Positions 10,100 to 20,874 are shown, numbered from the stretch's first letter. The stretch is 53,077 nucleotides of DNA from Candidatus Zipacnadia bacterium (GCA_029821745.1 JALGSS010000002.1:1-53077), one strand, 5' to 3'. Numbers and translations are program-made. Notes: generated by a model not told the origin, from the sequence alone.

Positions 10100-11659
10100 A
10101 TGATGCAGCAGCAATCCCCTGACGGTCGAAGATACCCAGCGCCGCGCCGCATGATCATGGGCTACTGCGGCGCTTCGCTGCAGGCCGCCGACATGGAGGC
10201 CCCCATCGGCGTTGAGGGGCTCGTGCGCAAGGCGATCGATCCGCTACGCGAAACGATGGTCGACACCCTGTACTGGCAGATGAACACCGACCCTTACTTC
10301 GGCTCGTCCACCAGCCATCTGACGGACTGGTTCTCGCATCCCACCCAGGTCGGGCCGATCTGGGGGCAGGGGCGACAGAGCTTCAAGACTGCGGGAGAAT
10401 GGCGCATCTACGAGAACGCCCGAGAACTGATCGACGGCGGGACTGATCCGCCGAGGGTGATCATCGAGTACGGACATGCTGCCGGCATGGACGTGTTTCT
10501 GGGATTCCGCTTCAACGACGGGCACGACCACGCTCTGCCCGGCGGTCTGGACGACCCCAACATGAGTCCGATCAAGAAGGAGCATCCGGACTGGCTGCTC
10601 GGGCCGAGCGTGGGCGACTACAGCCTGTTCGCCTACAACTTCGCCGTGCCGGAGGTGCGACGCTACCGGATGGCGGTGGTCGCGGAGACCATAGCCAACT
10701 ACGACCTCGACGGCGTCGACTTCGACTTCTGCCGCTGGCCGGTCTTGTTTCGTCCCGGCGAGGGGGAGGAGGGAGCCCGTCACATAACCGAGATGTTGCA
10801 CGAGACCAAAGCGCTTCTGGAGAAGAAGGGCGGGGAGGCAGGCAGGCGGCTGTTCCTTTCCGTTCGCGTGCCGTACGACTTGGACGAAACGCGGCGCGAA
10901 GGGATGGACGTGCGCACGTGGATCCAGGAGCGCATCGTGGATATCGTGGTGGTGGCGGGAACGGGCGGCGGATGGAACTATCGGCTGCCCGTTGAGGAGT
11001 ACAGGGGCCTCGCCGCCGGCATGGACTGCAAGATAGTGGCGCAGAATCTGGACGGCTTCAAGGAGCACCGCCCGCGCTCGGCCCACGTGCTGTTCGGCGA
11101 GGGCGACTACTATTCGACCGAGATGCATCGTGCGGTGGCGGCGCGGCACTGGCAGGCAGGGGCTGACGGCATCTACATCTGGAACCAAGATTGGGTCAAA
11201 TTCGCCAAAGACGACCGGTTCAACCCGCAGTCGTGGAGGGAGATCGGGGACCCCGACGGTCTCGCGGAACTCGACAAGCACTACTTGGTCGGGCCGTCCG
11301 GTAGGGGAGGGGACCTGCCGGTGGAAGTCGCCGGGGATGGCGACAAGGTCCGAATCCGGATCGACATCGCCGACGACCTTCCGGCTGCGCGGCGGCACCT
11401 GGAAGCCGTCCTGCGCGTGATGGTGGAACAGTTGACGTCGCTGGACCGTGTGCGGTTCGAACTCAACGGCGCGCGCCTCGATGCGGCGTCGGCGACGGTG
11501 CGTTACAACTACAACGACTGCTGGCTCGACTTCACCGTTGCCGACGTGCTGAAGAGAGGGTGGAATGACCTGTGCCTCACGGTGGAGGCGCGGACCCCGC
11601 ACGTGGAAGCGCCGCTGGCGATTCGCAGCGTCGAGGTTCTGATCCGGTCCCGGTCCTGA
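10100..11659 (+). CDS. GH10-like TIM-barrel glycosyl hydrolase-family protein
   Basis: MMQQQSPDGRRYPAPRRMIMGYCGASLQ...NYDLDGVDFDFCRWPVLF... barrel motif; GAGAGAG RBS. Confidence 0.55.
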   Translation: MMQQQSPDGRRYPAPRRMIMGYCGASLQAADMEAPIGVEGLVRKAIDPLRETMVDTLYWQMNTDPYFGSSTSHLTDWFSHPTQVGPIWGQGRQSFKTAGEWRIYENARELIDGGTDPPRVIIEYGHAAGMDVFLGFRFNDGHDHALPGGLDDPNMSPIKKEHPDWLLGPSVGDYSLFAYNFAVPEVRRYRMAVVAETIANYDLDGVDFDFCRWPVLFRPGEGEEGARHITEMLHETKALLEKKGGEAGRRLFLSVRVPYDLDETRREGMDVRTWIQERIVDIVVVAGTGGGWNYRLPVEEYRGLAAGMDCKIVAQNLDGFKEHRPRSAHVLFGEGDYYSTEMHRAVAARHWQAGADGIYIWNQDWVKFAKDDRFNPQSWREIGDPDGLAELDKHYLVGPSGRGGDLPVEVAGDGDKVRIRIDIADDLPAARRHLEAVLRVMVEQLTSLDRVRFELNGARLDAASATVRYNYNDCWLDFTVADVLKRGWNDLCLTVEARTPHVEAPLAIRSVEVLIRSRS

Positions 11660-11961
11660 TGGGTGTACACACTGTCCGGACCGAGAATCTGTACCGCTTG
11701 GGGCGGCGGGGCCTTGCCAGACGAGGCCTGACTGGGCAACCACAGTCGGGGCCAAAGCGCCAGTGACGGGGCCCGCTACAGGGGTTCTACTGCATGCCGA
11801 GCTACGTTCTCGGTAGCCTGCGCCCTGCGCACATGAGCTCTGACGCATGGCCACAACCCTTCCGGTGCCGATGCTCCGCTATTCGGTCCCGCCCCGCCTG
11901 GACGGTGTAGTCAGCAGGACTGATCGATTCAGTTCGGGGTGCCTCCTCTGCCTCTGCGAAT

Positions 11962-12285
11962 TCAGGCCCCGCCACCCCCACCATACGGGCTGATTGGTCG
12001 CACAGCCTTCGCCAACTCCCGGCACTCCTCACTGCTCATCCAGTTGCGTAGTTCGTGCAATAGGGGGAGCCATCGATTTTGCGAATACCACAGGCCGTCC
12101 CTCACCGAGGGGCGGCCTGTTTGGTGTACGGTCAGGCGACAGAAGCGCCCTGAAATGGCCAGCAGGCTTCCACCATGTGCGTGGTGAACTCCCCCCTGCG
12201 GGTGGCATCAAGACGGGGGCAACAGCAAACCCACCGAACTGCCGCGTAGAGTGTGGTATCGCTTGTGGTGGCAGGTCAGGCGGGA
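11962..12285. repeat. Dispersed intergenic repeat copy: micro-ORF block, hairpin and degenerate IS3-like end
   Basis: GGCACTCCTCACTGCTCATCCAGTTGCGTAGTTCGTGCAATAGGGGGAGCCATCGATTTT; GGTGGCATCAAGACGGGGGCAACAG; GGTATCGCTTGTGGTGGCAGGTCAGG. Confidence 0.75.
12090..12120 (+). terminator. Hairpin with short T run, intrinsic-terminator-like
   Basis: ACAGGCCGTCCCTC-ACC-GAGGGGCGGCCTGT followed by TT; 14-bp stem with one G-T wobble. Confidence 0.65.
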
Positions 12286-12355
12286 TGCCACGTGACGGCG
12301 ACGGTATGGCGGGACGGGGCCCGGTCTCATTCAGCGTACTTCAGGAGGCGCAGTC

Positions 12356-15300
12356 ATGCTCAGATATGCGTTCACAGTGGCGAACGCGGTACTGATGGCC
12401 CTCAGCGGCACACAGGTTGACGCGATCAACATCGATGGGAACATGAACGACTGGACGGGCGGGGTAGCGTACGAGATGCCGCAGGAGGCGCTGGAGGCGA
12501 TCGAGACGCCCTTCGCGGCCGTGGAGCAACTGTGGGTGGCGCACGATGACACCTTCCTCTACTTCCGGATCCGCTGGGAGCGGCCACGCCCGTTCGTGGA
12601 CGAGACGCAAGCGGAGTTCGTGACGGACTACTGGGCCAACCGGCGCTACATAGTGTTGGATGTCAACGGCGACGCGCGGGGCGACTACATGACCACCCAG
12701 ATCGCTCTGAAGGACACGGGTCTCAACCGCACTTACGTGGTCGCTCTCTCCGGCGAGAAGCCGCAGACCTACCTGTGGTACGAGGGGCACGCAGACTGGG
12801 ACGCGGAAACGGGGCCAATGGGGCACTACTCGCCGGATGGGCGGGAGATCGAGATCCGGGTGCCGCGGGAGCCGCTGAGCGTTCAGGGCACGACGATCGG
12901 CGTGCAGGTGAAGATGAGCATCCGCGACGCGCTGGAGGGGACGAACGCGTGGACCAACGACATGTACCCGTCCGCGGACACGTGGTTCCTCTACGACCTC
13001 GCGTCCGCGGCAGCGGTGCAGCCGGTGGAGGCCGGCGGGCCGCCGGCCTTCGAGATGGTGCGGGCGGAACGGGCGCCGGAGCTTGACGGGGTGCTCGATG
13101 ACGCGGCGTGGCAGGGCGCGCCGGTGCTGGCGAGCTTCCTGCTCAACCGCGGAAGTGCTGCCGCGCAGGCGCAGACGCGCGCGCAGATCACTTGGGACGA
13201 CCGCGCGCTCTACCTCGCGGTCCTCGCTGAGGAGCCGCGGATGGACCTGCTCAAGACTGACGCGGTCGAGGCTGAGGCCAAGCGGGTGTGGGGGGATGAC
13301 CTGATCGAGCTGTTCGTGGACTTCCACAACGACAAGAAGACCTTCACGCACCTGGGGATCACGGCGGCGGGGGCGACGGTCGGGCAGTTCAACGTGGTGC
13401 GCGGTTCGACGAAGACCGCGATCGACATCGAGCCGGAGATCGACGTGGCATGGCAGCGCGGGGAAGACCACTGGACCGCGGAGGCGGCGATCGGGTGGAG
13501 TACGTTCGGAGTGAAGCCGCGCGCGGGCGAGGTGTGGGGACTGAACGTGAACCGCGGTCGGCCGCACGCTGGTGAGTACTCCTCGTGGGCGGGCGTGCAG
13601 GGCGGATTCCTGCAGCCGGAGGCGTTCGGGACGATGTACTTCCCGCACGAGAGTGGGCTGCGCGTGACCAGCCGCGGGATGGCCGCTCGAGCGGGCAACG
13701 CGAGCCAGGCGAACCTGTTCACCGCGGAGATGGCGGACGGGCCGCTGGCGGCGACGGTGTCAGTGAGCGCGGGGGGCGACGAGAGCTTCTCCGACAGCGC
13801 GACCGCGGCGGCCGGGGAGACGCTGGAGTTGCCCTACGTGGTCGGTGGCGATGCGGGGGAGACGGTCGCATTCAGCGTGACCAGTGGAGGCGAGGCGCTC
13901 TACGAGGCGACGGTGCCGGTGGTGCAGACGGAGTTCCCGAAGGTGTGGATCACCCAGAACCCGGTGTACCAGGAGTTGCTGGGAGAGGGCGGGCCGGGCA
14001 CGGGCGGCGGGGGCGCGATGTACTGGGCGCACGACCTCAATGGCGGGAAGATCGCGCCGGTGGCGCTCAAGCACGCGCAGCCGTGGACGCTGCGAGGGTC
14101 GTACGAGCAGGCGGTGCAGTACGGGCTGCACTACTTCGACGGCGGGACGCTGATGGGGAGAAACCCGTTTCAGACGCGAGAGTTCGCCGACGAGCTTGGT
14201 GTGAAGGTGATCTACTCGGTCGGCCACCGCGCGGGGACGGAGGACGCTCCGCGCGAGGCCAACGGCTACGCATACGTGCTGGACTACGACAACCAGGAGG
14301 TCTTCTTCGAGCGCGTGCGCGACTACCTCGGCGAGTGGGGTGAGCACGTGTGGGGGGTGACTTGCGGCGATGAGTTCCAGGACCACCAGATCACGCTGGG
14401 GCTAAAGCTCCACTACGACGATGACCCCTACCCGTTCATGGAGCAGGTGGATCGCGAGGTGCGCGACGAGTTCGGCTACGGGCAGTTCGGCATCCCCGAG
14501 ACGCTCGACGACCGCAACCCCTTCCGCTGGCTCGCGTACCGGCGGTGGTACAACGACCGCTTCGCGGACTTCCAGCGGCGGATCTACGAGGAAGTGAAGT
14601 CGATCGACGAGGATATCCTGGTCATCGGGCCCGACCCGGTCTCGCAGATCCAGCCCTTCGACTACTCCGGCTACGGGCGCTGGTGTGACGTGGTGACGCA
14701 CCAGACCTACCCGCGCGGTTCGCAGGAACAGGATGTGGCGTGGATCACGAAGACGCTGCGGGACCTGTCGGGGGCGGCGACGATGCCGTGCACGCACGTG
14801 GAGAACTACGCCAACAGCTTCCGTCCGGACGAGGTGCGGGAGCTGATGAGCCAGGTCTACCGCGGCGGCGGCGAGGGCTTCCACCTCTACATGCCGGACA
14901 CCGCCGGGCGGCGGACGCCGCACAACATGGAGCTGGACCGCTTCGGCTCGTGGCCGCGGAACCGGACGGTGCTGGGGATCTTGGAGACCACGCGGGTGAT
15001 GGATCTGCCGGTGCTGCCCGAGAGCGGTGCGGCGATGCTGTTCTCGAATGACGCCTACATGGCCGAGTTCCTCGGCGGGCGGCAGGGCAACGACCCCTAC
15101 CGGTGGATGTTCCAGCTCATCGGCCCCTACGCCGGCGGGTGGTTCACGGTCATCAGCGATAACCAGATCGCGCGCGATGAGATCGACCTGTCGGAGTACC
15201 ACACGATCTACCTGCCGGAGGCGGAGTATCAGCGGCGGGAGGTCGCGGGGGCGCTGGTGGCGTGGGTCGAGGCGGGCGGGCGGCTGATCGTGACGGATCC

Positions 15301-16249
15301 GGAGGCGTTCACGTGGCACCTGGACGGGTCGCGCATGGATGACCTGCGGGGGCGGCTGTTCCCCAAAGCGGGCGAGGCCATCACCGCCGGCTCGGTCAGC
15401 GCCGCCGCCGACTGTCCGGTGGCGATCGACGCGCAGCTGCCGGTCTTCTCTGAGGCGCTGCCGCTGCAGCTTGCGCAGGGAGACCGCGCGCTGCTGGCCT
15501 ATAACGACGGCTCCGTTGCTGCCGCAGCGCGGCCGGTGGGCGAGGGCGAGGTGTGGTACTTCGGTTTCGAACCGATGAGCCAGCGGGCACTGGGGTCGGA
15601 GTGGGTGGACTGGTGGGTGGGGGCGCATACGCTGATCGGGGAGGAGACGGACCTGCCCATCTGGCGCTTCACGCTGCCGCAGGTACCGGGTGTGGTGGTC
15701 GAGCCGCCGGAGGGACGGTGCGTGACCGGCAACTACCTGGCGTGGGACACTAACGAGGCGGTGCCGCTGGCGAACCTGAAGGTCGAGGGGAGCTACTCCT
15801 ACTCGGTGGCGCCGGACTGGGCGGCCGACGAGGGGGGTGTGGAGGGTGTGGCGTTCGCCGACGGAGACCTGGTGGACCGGTGGAGCGCGCTGAAGCATGA
15901 GGATGAGGACTACGGGGCGCACCTGCGCACATTCGCGGCGGCGTGGCAGAGCACGGAGCCGGTCACGATCGAGTTCGACCTCGGCAAGGTGTACGCGCTG
16001 GACCGAGTGTGGCTGCTGACGGGGCGGTCGCACCCCGCGATCGAGGTGACGGGGCTGGTAAACGGAGAGTGGGTACCGCTGGGCTCGGTGGCGGGCTTCG
16101 CGATGGAGAACGTGCACGACTTCCCGGAGCGGATGATCCCGCTCGTGGCAGATGCGCCCGCGGTGCAGCAGGTCAGGCTCGAGATCACCGCCCGCGAGGA
16201 AGGTCAGCGCCTCATCATCCCGGAGGTAGAGATCTGGGCGCGGGAGTAG
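12356..16249 (+). CDS. Large multidomain carbohydrate-active protein: two CBM9-like domains, TIM-barrel-like core, GATase-like and discoidin-like C-terminus
   Basis: INIDGNMNDWTGGV... and ELDGVLDDAAWQGAPVLASF... are CBM9-like openings; VWGVTCGDEFQDHQI core; EIDLSEYHTIYLPEAEYQRREVAGALVAWVEAGGRLIVTDPEAF GATase-like; 1297 aa. Confidence 0.6.
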   Translation: MLRYAFTVANAVLMALSGTQVDAINIDGNMNDWTGGVAYEMPQEALEAIETPFAAVEQLWVAHDDTFLYFRIRWERPRPFVDETQAEFVTDYWANRRYIVLDVNGDARGDYMTTQIALKDTGLNRTYVVALSGEKPQTYLWYEGHADWDAETGPMGHYSPDGREIEIRVPREPLSVQGTTIGVQVKMSIRDALEGTNAWTNDMYPSADTWFLYDLASAAAVQPVEAGGPPAFEMVRAERAPELDGVLDDAAWQGAPVLASFLLNRGSAAAQAQTRAQITWDDRALYLAVLAEEPRMDLLKTDAVEAEAKRVWGDDLIELFVDFHNDKKTFTHLGITAAGATVGQFNVVRGSTKTAIDIEPEIDVAWQRGEDHWTAEAAIGWSTFGVKPRAGEVWGLNVNRGRPHAGEYSSWAGVQGGFLQPEAFGTMYFPHESGLRVTSRGMAARAGNASQANLFTAEMADGPLAATVSVSAGGDESFSDSATAAAGETLELPYVVGGDAGETVAFSVTSGGEALYEATVPVVQTEFPKVWITQNPVYQELLGEGGPGTGGGGAMYWAHDLNGGKIAPVALKHAQPWTLRGSYEQAVQYGLHYFDGGTLMGRNPFQTREFADELGVKVIYSVGHRAGTEDAPREANGYAYVLDYDNQEVFFERVRDYLGEWGEHVWGVTCGDEFQDHQITLGLKLHYDDDPYPFMEQVDREVRDEFGYGQFGIPETLDDRNPFRWLAYRRWYNDRFADFQRRIYEEVKSIDEDILVIGPDPVSQIQPFDYSGYGRWCDVVTHQTYPRGSQEQDVAWITKTLRDLSGAATMPCTHVENYANSFRPDEVRELMSQVYRGGGEGFHLYMPDTAGRRTPHNMELDRFGSWPRNRTVLGILETTRVMDLPVLPESGAAMLFSNDAYMAEFLGGRQGNDPYRWMFQLIGPYAGGWFTVISDNQIARDEIDLSEYHTIYLPEAEYQRREVAGALVAWVEAGGRLIVTDPEAFTWHLDGSRMDDLRGRLFPKAGEAITAGSVSAAADCPVAIDAQLPVFSEALPLQLAQGDRALLAYNDGSVAAAARPVGEGEVWYFGFEPMSQRALGSEWVDWWVGAHTLIGEETDLPIWRFTLPQVPGVVVEPPEGRCVTGNYLAWDTNEAVPLANLKVEGSYSYSVAPDWAADEGGVEGVAFADGDLVDRWSALKHEDEDYGAHLRTFAAAWQSTEPVTIEFDLGKVYALDRVWLLTGRSHPAIEVTGLVNGEWVPLGSVAGFAMENVHDFPERMIPLVADAPAVQQVRLEITAREEGQRLIIPEVEIWARE

Positions 16250-16429
16250 GCGGCGGACGGCGCCCCTCTTCTTTGGACCGCAAACGGCGCAGTCCACGGC
16301 GGGCGAGGGGGAGCAAGGCATACTGCTCAGCAGGCTGGTCAATCGGGAACCAGAGGAAATCCACTTCTGGCTTGACCTTTCGGGCCATGGCAGCTTTGGC
16401 CATGCACCAGCCCCCATCCCCGCTCGAAT

Positions 16430-16620
16430 AGTGGTTCTGCACGACCTTGCGGTGGGGAGCCTTCAGATCAGCGAGTACCGCAGGCCGCCTCCCGGTTGAG
16501 GGGCGGCCTGTCTGCATCCCCGTCGTGCTCAGATGTCCCCGCAGGCAGGATATCTGCCTCACAGGCTGAACTCTCTCACCGCAGGTGGTATCAATACGGG
16601 GGCAAGAGCACAAGCGTTGT
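16430..16620. repeat. Dispersed intergenic repeat copy: VVQNHY block, hairpin, IS3-like right end
   Basis: TAGTGGTTCTGCACGACC ... GGCAGGATATCTGCCTCACAGGCTGAACTCTCTCACCGCAGGTGGTATCAATACGGGGGCAAGAG. Confidence 0.75.
16480..16511 (+). terminator. Hairpin related to the 12090 element
   Basis: GCAGGCCGCCTC-CCGGTT-GAGGGGCGGCCTGTC. Confidence 0.5.
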
Positions 16621-16666
16621 GGATCGGCTGCCGTTGAGTCAGCTGCAAACAGGAGGAGCCATCGCC

Positions 16667-19273
16667 ATGACCTGTTCTGCCGCTTTGCGGGTGTTCCGGC
16701 TTGTCGTCAGTCCCGGGTTTCTGAGTGCCGTTCTCACGGTCCTGTGCGGCTGTGCATGGCTGTCCCCGGCTTCCGCCCGCACCGTGCTGCTCTCGAGTGA
16801 CGGGGCGACCCGAGCGCGCATCGTCGTGCCGGACGAACCGTCCGAACGCGTTCAGCATGCGGCGACCGAGCTGGCCGACTTCCTCGAACGCAGCACGGAC
16901 GCGGGCTTCGAGGTCGTCGAGGAGGCCGCCGCCGGGGAAGCGGGCCCGGCTGACATCCACGTTGGCCCGACGAACGTTGTGCGAAGCCTCGACCTAGGAG
17001 TGGATGCGCTTGATGCGGACGGGTTCGTGCTGAGTTTTCCCCAGGATGGCGCGGCTGCCGTGGTGATCTGCGGGGCGAGTGACTACGGCACACAGTTCGG
17101 CGTCTACGAGTTCCTCGAGCGCTACGTTGGCATCCGGTGGCTGTTTCCCGGCGAGCTCGGCGAGCACGTACCGTCGCACGCAACACTGGACGTGCCGGCC
17201 ATGGAAGTGCGGGACGCGCCATCGTTCTTCTCCAGGCAGATGAGCGGCTTTCGGGGAAGGGAACAGGCAATCTGGGCTCAGCGCAACCGGATGCATGGAC
17301 GCATCAAGTTCCATCACAACTTGATCCGGCTGTTCCCCCCGGAAACCTACACTGAGACGCATCCTGAGTTCTTCCCGATTCAGAACGGGACGCGGTTCCT
17401 GCCGGAGACGAATAGCACGCATCACTGGCAGCCGTGCTACACGGCGCCCGGGATCGTCGAAGAGGCCGTCACGAACATCAACGCGTTTTTCGATACGCAC
17501 CCGGATGCGCCCTCGTATTCGTTGGGTGCCAACGACAGTAGCGGGTACTGCCAGTGCGATGCGTGCATGGCGCAGATACCGGGAACCGACAACTTCTTGG
17601 GCCGGGTCGACTACTCCGACCTGTACTACGACTGGGCCAACAAGGTGATCGAGCGCGTGCTCGAGGAGCATCCCGACAAATACTTCGGTTGCCTGGCCTA
17701 CAGCGAAGTCGCCGCGCCGCCAGAGGCTGTCAGTGTCCATCCCCGCATGATCCCCTACATGACCTACGACCGCATGAAGTGGCTGGGCGAGGAGATCGAG
17801 AGCGAAGGCCACGAGATGACCCGTGATTGGGCTGCGGCCAGCCCGACTCTTGGCTGGTACGACTACATCTATGGGAGGTCGTACTGCGTTCCTCGCGTCT
17901 GGTTCCACAAGATGGGAGAGTACTACCGTTTCGGCTTCGCCAACAACGTCCGCTGTTCGTACGCCGAGGCCTATCCGAGCGAGGACTGGCGCGAGGGTCC
18001 GAAGCTGTACATCTCGCTCAAACTGCTCTGGGACCCGTCCCGTGACGTCGACGAACTCCTCGACGACTGGTACCGCTGCGCGGTTGGGCCCGAGGCCGCG
18101 CCGGCACTGGCGGCCTACTACCGGTTCTGGGAAGAGTTCTGGGCGGGACCGGTCCTGGAAACCGAGTGGTTCAAGAATGCGCGGAAGCGGCAGTATCTGA
18201 ACTTCCATGCGACGGGCTACCTCGACGCGCTGAGCGATGGTGATCTGAGCCGCTGTGATGAATTGCTGACTGAGGTCCTCGAGAAGTCCCGGACCGAACT
18301 GCAGAAGACCCGGGCGCGGAAGTTCCTTGATGACTTCCACGCGTTCATCGAGCCGGTAACCGGCGAGATCGAGACTCGTTTGCGTGAGCAGGCCACCCGA
18401 GAGTTGACGGTCGAGGCCGTGCAGCGGATGGCGGAGGTGCGGTCGTTGACCGGCCCAGCCGCAGCGCAGGCGCTCGATGCCTACCGAACATGGCTTTCCG
18501 AGCAGCAGGAAACCCCGATGACCGGCGCCCTGACCCTCACGGCAGGACTTCTCGCCGAACGTGGCGGTCGCGCCGGCGCATGGACGGAGGCGCTTGCCTC
18601 CAGTCCGTGGGGCGCCACATCGTCGGCCTGGCTGCTGAAGTCTCTCGAAAAGCTTGACCCGACCGCCGTCCTGGCGAGCGAGGAACTCCCGGTTGTACGC
18701 GCGTCGGAAGTACCGGTCATCGACGGGGAGCTCGACGAGGCCTGTTGGCGCGATGCCCAGAAGATCGGGGATTTCGTGGACTATATTCAGAACACGATGG
18801 TCGAACAGCCGACGTTCGTGGCGGCTGCGTATGACAGCGCGAATCTGTATCTCGGTTACGTGTGCCTGCAAAGCGACATGCAGACGCTGGTGGCGTCGTG
18901 CCGTGAGCACGATGGGGCGGTCTGGCGCGACGACTGCGTCGAATTCTTCGTCAGTCCCTCGGCTGAACCCGATAAGTTCTACCAAATGATCGTGAATACC
19001 ATCGGGACAACTTTCGATGCCGGCGGCAAGAGCTGGGTGAAATGGGATCCATCCTGGCAAGCCAAGGTGGTGAAGGGGGATCTGTTCTGGACGGTCGAGA
19101 TGGCTGTTCCTTTTGCGGCCCTCTCAGGCCCAGTTCCAGAGGCCGGCGATGTCTGGGGGGCCAACTTCACGCGTTCGCGCGGTCGCGTCGGTCAGCAGTT
19201 CATCGGCGTATGGCGCTTTGCCGACGGCAAGAACAACGACATCGCGCAATACGGCCGACTCGTGTTCAGGTAG
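16667..19273 (+). CDS. Secreted DUF4838-type protein with C-terminal CBM9-like domain
   Basis: N-terminal signal; alpha-glucuronidase-like N-domain ...GTQFGVYEFLERYVGIRWLFPGELGEHVP; YSLGANDSSGYCQCDAC; C-term VPVIDGELDEACWRDAQKIGDFVDY; AGGAGG RBS. Confidence 0.65.
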   Translation: MTCSAALRVFRLVVSPGFLSAVLTVLCGCAWLSPASARTVLLSSDGATRARIVVPDEPSERVQHAATELADFLERSTDAGFEVVEEAAAGEAGPADIHVGPTNVVRSLDLGVDALDADGFVLSFPQDGAAAVVICGASDYGTQFGVYEFLERYVGIRWLFPGELGEHVPSHATLDVPAMEVRDAPSFFSRQMSGFRGREQAIWAQRNRMHGRIKFHHNLIRLFPPETYTETHPEFFPIQNGTRFLPETNSTHHWQPCYTAPGIVEEAVTNINAFFDTHPDAPSYSLGANDSSGYCQCDACMAQIPGTDNFLGRVDYSDLYYDWANKVIERVLEEHPDKYFGCLAYSEVAAPPEAVSVHPRMIPYMTYDRMKWLGEEIESEGHEMTRDWAAASPTLGWYDYIYGRSYCVPRVWFHKMGEYYRFGFANNVRCSYAEAYPSEDWREGPKLYISLKLLWDPSRDVDELLDDWYRCAVGPEAAPALAAYYRFWEEFWAGPVLETEWFKNARKRQYLNFHATGYLDALSDGDLSRCDELLTEVLEKSRTELQKTRARKFLDDFHAFIEPVTGEIETRLREQATRELTVEAVQRMAEVRSLTGPAAAQALDAYRTWLSEQQETPMTGALTLTAGLLAERGGRAGAWTEALASSPWGATSSAWLLKSLEKLDPTAVLASEELPVVRASEVPVIDGELDEACWRDAQKIGDFVDYIQNTMVEQPTFVAAAYDSANLYLGYVCLQSDMQTLVASCREHDGAVWRDDCVEFFVSPSAEPDKFYQMIVNTIGTTFDAGGKSWVKWDPSWQAKVVKGDLFWTVEMAVPFAALSGPVPEAGDVWGANFTRSRGRVGQQFIGVWRFADGKNNDIAQYGRLVFR

Positions 19274-19527
19274 TCTACCCGAACGGTTCCGTATGTCCGA
19301 ACCTCGATCCGGTGCGGGGCTACCAGACGCGCCGCTCCCGCCGCAAGCGCGGGGACTCGGATGCCCCCCGCGGGACCTTCGTCACCAGTGTTGCCTCTGT
19401 GGTCACTCGGGGGGGGGCTCACTGCACTTGAGCAGTCACAGGAAACGAAAGTGCCCGACGCACGCAGGTGACATGCGCATGCCCACAGCGATGTGCCGCA
19501 GGCAGTTCATCGCGACGGTGGGGTAGG

Positions 19528-20874
19528 TCAACACACCGGCCTCCCCGCCTTGCTTCTGCCTCCCGCCCACACGTCGTACTCAGGGGCCGCGTGTCTGGCG
19601 AAGAAGTCCATCAGTCGTGCATCGAGATCAGCCTGCACGTCGGCGCAGTCCGGCCGATCGACAAGGTTCACGCGCTCTCCCGGGTCGTGAACCATGTCGT
19701 ACAGCTCGTCCGGTCCGTCGGGATGCCGCCGGATCAGTTTCCACGCCGGCGTCTGCACTGCTCGCGTCTCCTCGTACTCGTGGAAGGTGATCTCATCATC
19801 CCGGACCAGCTTCTCGGCGCGTAGCGCCGCCGCGTAGCTCTTCCCCGGCACTTGGCCCTGCTGCGGCAGTCCCAGGTAATCGAGCATCGACGGGAAGAAG
19901 TCGTAGTTACAGCTCATCTCCTCCACGACGCCTCCAGCGGTGATCACTTCCGGATGGCGGAAGATGAGCGGAATACGCAGGTTCTGCTGGAACATGTGCC
20001 GGGGCCGGGAATGGTCGCCCATGCCCCACATGCCGTTGTGCCCGGCGCACAGGCCATGGTCCGCGGTGTAGATGACAAGCGTGTTGTCGGCGACGCCCAG
20101 GTCGTCGAGTGTCGCCAGGATCGCTCCCACCCCGTCATCGCAACCGCTCACGGCCGAGGCGTAGCTGCGCATGGTCGTGTCGTTGTTCATGCAGTCGCGG
20201 TTCTGCACGAGCCACGGGTGTGTCTCCCCACGCGGGAAGCACGTCAGGGGCTTGTGTGCGTAGTACTCCGCGTGGCGGTTGCGGTGGCCGTCGCGCATGT
20301 CCTGATCGAGCCCGTAAGGACCGTTGAAGCCCAGATGCAGGAAGAACGGTTGCTCGGCGTGGTGCCTGATGAAGTCCACCGCATGATCAGTTATTGCGTC
20401 GAGATAGTAGCGCGGTTCTCGGTAGATCTCGCCCTGCCAGATCGCCTCGGAATCGTAGAAGGTCCGCGTGTGCCCGCGCGGCTTGGCGAACCAATACCCA
20501 AACCCAAGTTGCGGGTTGAGGCTGTCGCCAAGGTGCCACTTGCCGGTCATCCCACATGAGTAGCCCTCGTCTGCCAGTATCTGGGGAAGCGTGTCGAATT
20601 CCGCGATCGTACAATATGCCTCAGGGCCGACTTGGGCGTCGGGTTTCTCGCCGCCGAGCCAGTTGTGCACGCCATGCCTTGAGGGAATCCGCCCTGTCAT
20701 GTATGTCGCGCGGTTCGGTGAGCAGACGGGATTCACGCAGAACGCATTAGTGAATCGCACGCCCTGATCCGCCAGGCGGTCGCAGTTGGGCGTGCGGATT
20801 TCATCGTTGCCGTAGCAGCCCATCGTCCACGGGCTCTGGTTGTCGCTGATGATGAAGACGATGTTCGGGCGCAT
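19528..20874 (-). CDS. Sulfatase (formylglycine-dependent arylsulfatase family)
   Basis: MRPNIVFIISDNQSPWTMGCYGNDEIRTPNCDRLADQG; CxPxR motif in NPVCSPNRATYMTGRIPSRHG; GMTGKWHLGD. Confidence 0.9.
   Translation of the reverse strand: MRPNIVFIISDNQSPWTMGCYGNDEIRTPNCDRLADQGVRFTNAFCVNPVCSPNRATYMTGRIPSRHGVHNWLGGEKPDAQVGPEAYCTIAEFDTLPQILADEGYSCGMTGKWHLGDSLNPQLGFGYWFAKPRGHTRTFYDSEAIWQGEIYREPRYYLDAITDHAVDFIRHHAEQPFFLHLGFNGPYGLDQDMRDGHRNRHAEYYAHKPLTCFPRGETHPWLVQNRDCMNNDTTMRSYASAVSGCDDGVGAILATLDDLGVADNTLVIYTADHGLCAGHNGMWGMGDHSRPRHMFQQNLRIPLIFRHPEVITAGGVVEEMSCNYDFFPSMLDYLGLPQQGQVPGKSYAAALRAEKLVRDDEITFHEYEETRAVQTPAWKLIRRHPDGPDELYDMVHDPGERVNLVDRPDCADVQADLDARLMDFFARHAAPEYDVWAGGRSKAGRPVC

Noticed and set aside
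10244-11854. Minus-strand ORF (536 aa) antisense to the GH10-like gene
   Set aside because: Shadow ORF with low-complexity H/R/V composition.
14402-16417. Long minus-strand ORF (671 aa) antisense to the CBM9 multidomain gene
   Set aside because: Arg/His/Pro-rich shadow translation opposite a clearly protein-like frame; typical of high-GC DNA.
16994-19060. Long minus-strand ORF (688 aa) antisense to the DUF4838 gene
   Set aside because: Shadow ORF; the plus frame has signal peptide, RBS and recognisable domains.
19408-19417. 9-G homopolymer as a phase-variation tract
   Set aside because: Lies in an intergenic region without a clear promoter or ORF to switch.
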